15,388 nucleotides of DNA from Spirochaetia bacterium (GTDB taxonomy: Bacteria > Spirochaetota > Spirochaetia > Treponematales > Breznakiellaceae), in contig BNUW01000053.1 of the NCBI GenBank assembly GCA_025997655.1, positions 1 through 15,388 of the forward strand. The letters are read 5' to 3'. Position numbers and translations under genes: made by a program. The first letter of the stretch is position 1. Every line of letters begins with the position of its first letter. Shown in pieces: positions 14,119 to 15,388 of the stretch. Under the pieces are notes generated by a model. It was not told the DNA's origin, searched no databases, and worked only from the letters and a program-made list of their open reading frames with translations.

Positions 14119-15074
14119 TGTCTAAAGGAAGCTGCCTCCTTTTTCTGGGCCCCGAATTTGGGGAGAAACAGGATGCCATCGCCGAAATCCGGCGGGGCAT
14201 ACAGAAACAGTCCGGCACTCCCCCCGAAGAAACCTCCTTTTACGCCGGGGAAACGGCGGTGAGCGAAATGGTTTCGGTATTACGCAACGGCTCCCTCTTT
14301 GCGGATACCCGGCTCATCTTCATCAAAAACGCGGAATTGCTGAAAAAAAAGGACGAGGTGGAACTGCTGGCTTCCTACATGGCGGCCCCCCAGGATGACA
14401 CCACCCTCATCTTCATTTCCGACAACACCGGCCTGGACAAAGCCCTGGAAAAGCCGGCGGGTAAGGGCAAGCGTATCTTTTGGGAACTCTTTGAAAATAA
14501 GAAAACCGAATGGGTGGCCACCTATTTCCGCCGGGAAGGGTTCCGGATTGACGATGCGGGTATAGAGGCAATTCTGGAACTGGTGGAAAACAACACCGAC
14601 AGTCTCCGCCGGGAATGTTCCCGGCTCATGCTATTCCTCGGCAAAAATTCTGTGGTGGGAGAAACGGAAGTAGAAAAATGGCTGTCCCACACCCGTGAAG
14701 AATCGGCCTTCACCCTCTTTTCCCGCATAGCCGAGGGGGACCTGAACCGGAGCGTGGAAATCCTCCACACCCTGCTGGCCGCCAAGGAAACCGGGGTGGC
14801 CATTCTGGGGGTCCTGGCCTGGTGCTTCCGCAAGCTCCGGGACTACCTGGCCCTAACCGCCAACGGCATGCCGGATGACTTTGAGTTCAAGAAAATAGGC
14901 CTCGCCTCAAGCAAAGCCCGCAAGGACTATGCCGCCGCGGGCCGCCGCTACGGGATCGCCGGGGCGGACAGGCGCTTGGCGCTTACGGCGGAGTTCGACC
15001 TGCGCATACGGTCAAGCGGGTCGGCCTTTGAGGGGATTTTGATGGATCAGTATTTGTGTACGATAATGAGTTAA
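14118..15074 (+). CDS. holA: DNA polymerase III delta subunit
   Basis: A 318-residue HolA, the clamp-loader subunit that opens the sliding clamp. It starts MSKGSCLLFLGPEFGEK, with the degenerate nucleotide-binding region typical of delta, which lacks a working P-loop. Further family features are the FADTRLIFIKNAELLKKKDEVE segment, the helical lid with NNTDSLRRECSRLMLF and the C-terminal collar domain (LAWCFRKLRDYLAL). Length and layout fit the family. The ATG shares its first base with the last base of the lexA stop, so expression is coupled to lexA. It is the last gene of the operon and converges with a small minus-strand gene, overlapping by three bases. No clear terminator is visible after the stop. 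Confidence 0.92.
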   Translation: MSKGSCLLFLGPEFGEKQDAIAEIRRGIQKQSGTPPEETSFYAGETAVSEMVSVLRNGSLFADTRLIFIKNAELLKKKDEVELLASYMAAPQDDTTLIFISDNTGLDKALEKPAGKGKRIFWELFENKKTEWVATYFRREGFRIDDAGIEAILELVENNTDSLRRECSRLMLFLGKNSVVGETEVEKWLSHTREESAFTLFSRIAEGDLNRSVEILHTLLAAKETGVAILGVLAWCFRKLRDYLALTANGMPDDFEFKKIGLASSKARKDYAAAGRRYGIAGADRRLALTAEFDLRIRSSGSAFEGILMDQYLCTIMS

Positions 15075-15268
15075 AATTGCCCTTGGGTTTTCAGATATTG
15101 TCGAAGTGCCGTCATGGTATCATCCCAGCTTTCCAATTTGCTTTCCATTATGCCCATTTTGATTTCCATTTTATCCATTCCATCTTTAAAAGAATGAAAT
15201 TCACCTCTCAACTCAAAAAAATTATTGGATAAGCCATCAACCTTCCTGACTATCTCTCTATAGGGCAC
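15071..15268 (-). pseudogene. Small coiled-coil hypothetical protein, 5' end cut by an insertion sequence
   Basis: An open frame of 65 codons with a charged, heptad-like helical composition (FHSFKDGMDKMEIKMGIMESKLESW) suggesting a coiled coil. I recognise no family. The only available start is a GTG at 15268-15266 that lies in the terminal sequence of the adjoining insertion element, and no ribosome site precedes it. The true N-terminus has therefore probably been displaced or lost. The DNA is AT-rich compared with holA. It converges with holA and the stop codons overlap. Whether any product is made is unknown; a chance frame is possible but less likely given the clean helical composition. 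Confidence 0.5.
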
Positions 15269-15388
15269 CTCTAAAAACCTTCCCCAAAGATCGAGGAAAT
15301 GCTATAGTTAAGGCATGAAAGGGAAAGGATTTTTTGACGAAGAGTTTCGGCTGGAAAAGTTAAGCCGACTCGGGGATTCACTTGAAAA
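15263..15388 (+). mobile_element. Left end of an IS5-type insertion sequence, cut by the window end
   Basis: The element appears to begin at GGGCACCTCTAAAAACC (15263-15279), which has the look of a terminal inverted repeat and lies about 50 bases before a transposase start. The exact border and target duplication cannot be fixed, because the right end is outside the window. Confidence 0.6.
15315..15388 (+). CDS. IS5-family transposase, N-terminal fragment
   Basis: The frame opens at ATG 15315 and reads MKGKGFFDEEFRLEKLSRLG and onwards to the window end. This matches the characteristic FFDEEFRLEKLSKxGDPLEKL opening of IS5-group DDE transposases. AAGG sits very close to the ATG and a TATAGT sequence lies at 15303-15308. 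Only about 24 codons are visible, so integrity and subgroup are unknown. Confidence 0.75.
   Translation, partial: MKGKGFFDEEFRLEKLSRLGDSLE

Overview
The window looks like chromosomal DNA of a spirochete, most likely a Treponema of the termite-gut type. This rests on gene content and order: an HprK-HPr pair next to an NtrY/NtrX-like two-component system, LexA and HolA; an ABC sulfate transporter; and remnants of IS630- and IS5-type elements. It is an inference from recognised protein families, not a database match. Most genes are moderately GC-rich. The lipoprotein hydrolase (4210-5247) and the C-terminal linker of the response regulator are clearly more AT-rich.

Left part (1-4205): sulfur. 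A leftward operon sbp-cysT-cysW-cysA encodes a sulfate/thiosulfate importer, starting from a strong promoter at 3451-3479. Its last gene, cysA, is rearranged: the first 125 codons read on the minus strand (570-196), while the Walker B/H-loop part reads on the plus strand (1-210). The two parts meet in a 15-bp stretch that is family-typical coding sequence on both strands. This is what an inversion between short inverted repeats inside cysA would leave, or an amplification/assembly chimera. Divergent to the operon lie a 70-aa ThiS-like sulfur carrier ending in GGG-TAC and an overlapping JAMM protease, resembling the HcyS/HcyD (or QbsE/QbsD, CysO/Mec) type of protein-thiocarboxylate sulfur assimilation.

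Middle part (4210-8856): an MscS-type channel with a long Pro/Ala-rich periplasmic segment is followed one base later by a lipoprotein alpha/beta hydrolase. A decayed IS630-family transposase comes next, carrying two tiny perfect-arm palindromes (6-2-6) whose removal restores its reading frame. Then comes an AAA ATPase of the DUF4143 family, whose leader holds a 23-bp tandem repeat.

Right part (8878-15388): the ATPase and hprK are divergent, and their -35 boxes are covered by the two arms of one inverted repeat. The hprK promoter has a run of nine C in its spacer and places the start site on the ATG. Downstream is a compact operon hprK-ptsH-ntrY-like-ntrX-like-lexA-holA with overlapping or nearly touching genes. 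It ties carbon/phosphate signalling (HPr phosphorylation), a membrane sensor with a sigma-54 type activator (GAFTDA variant), SOS repression and DNA replication into one transcript. The window ends in the left end of an IS5-type element that has cut off the 5' part of a small coiled-coil gene.

The most notable items are the cysA inversion junction, the mini-palindrome insertions, the poly-C promoter with shared dyad at hprK, and the sulfur-carrier/JAMM pair beside the sulfate transporter.
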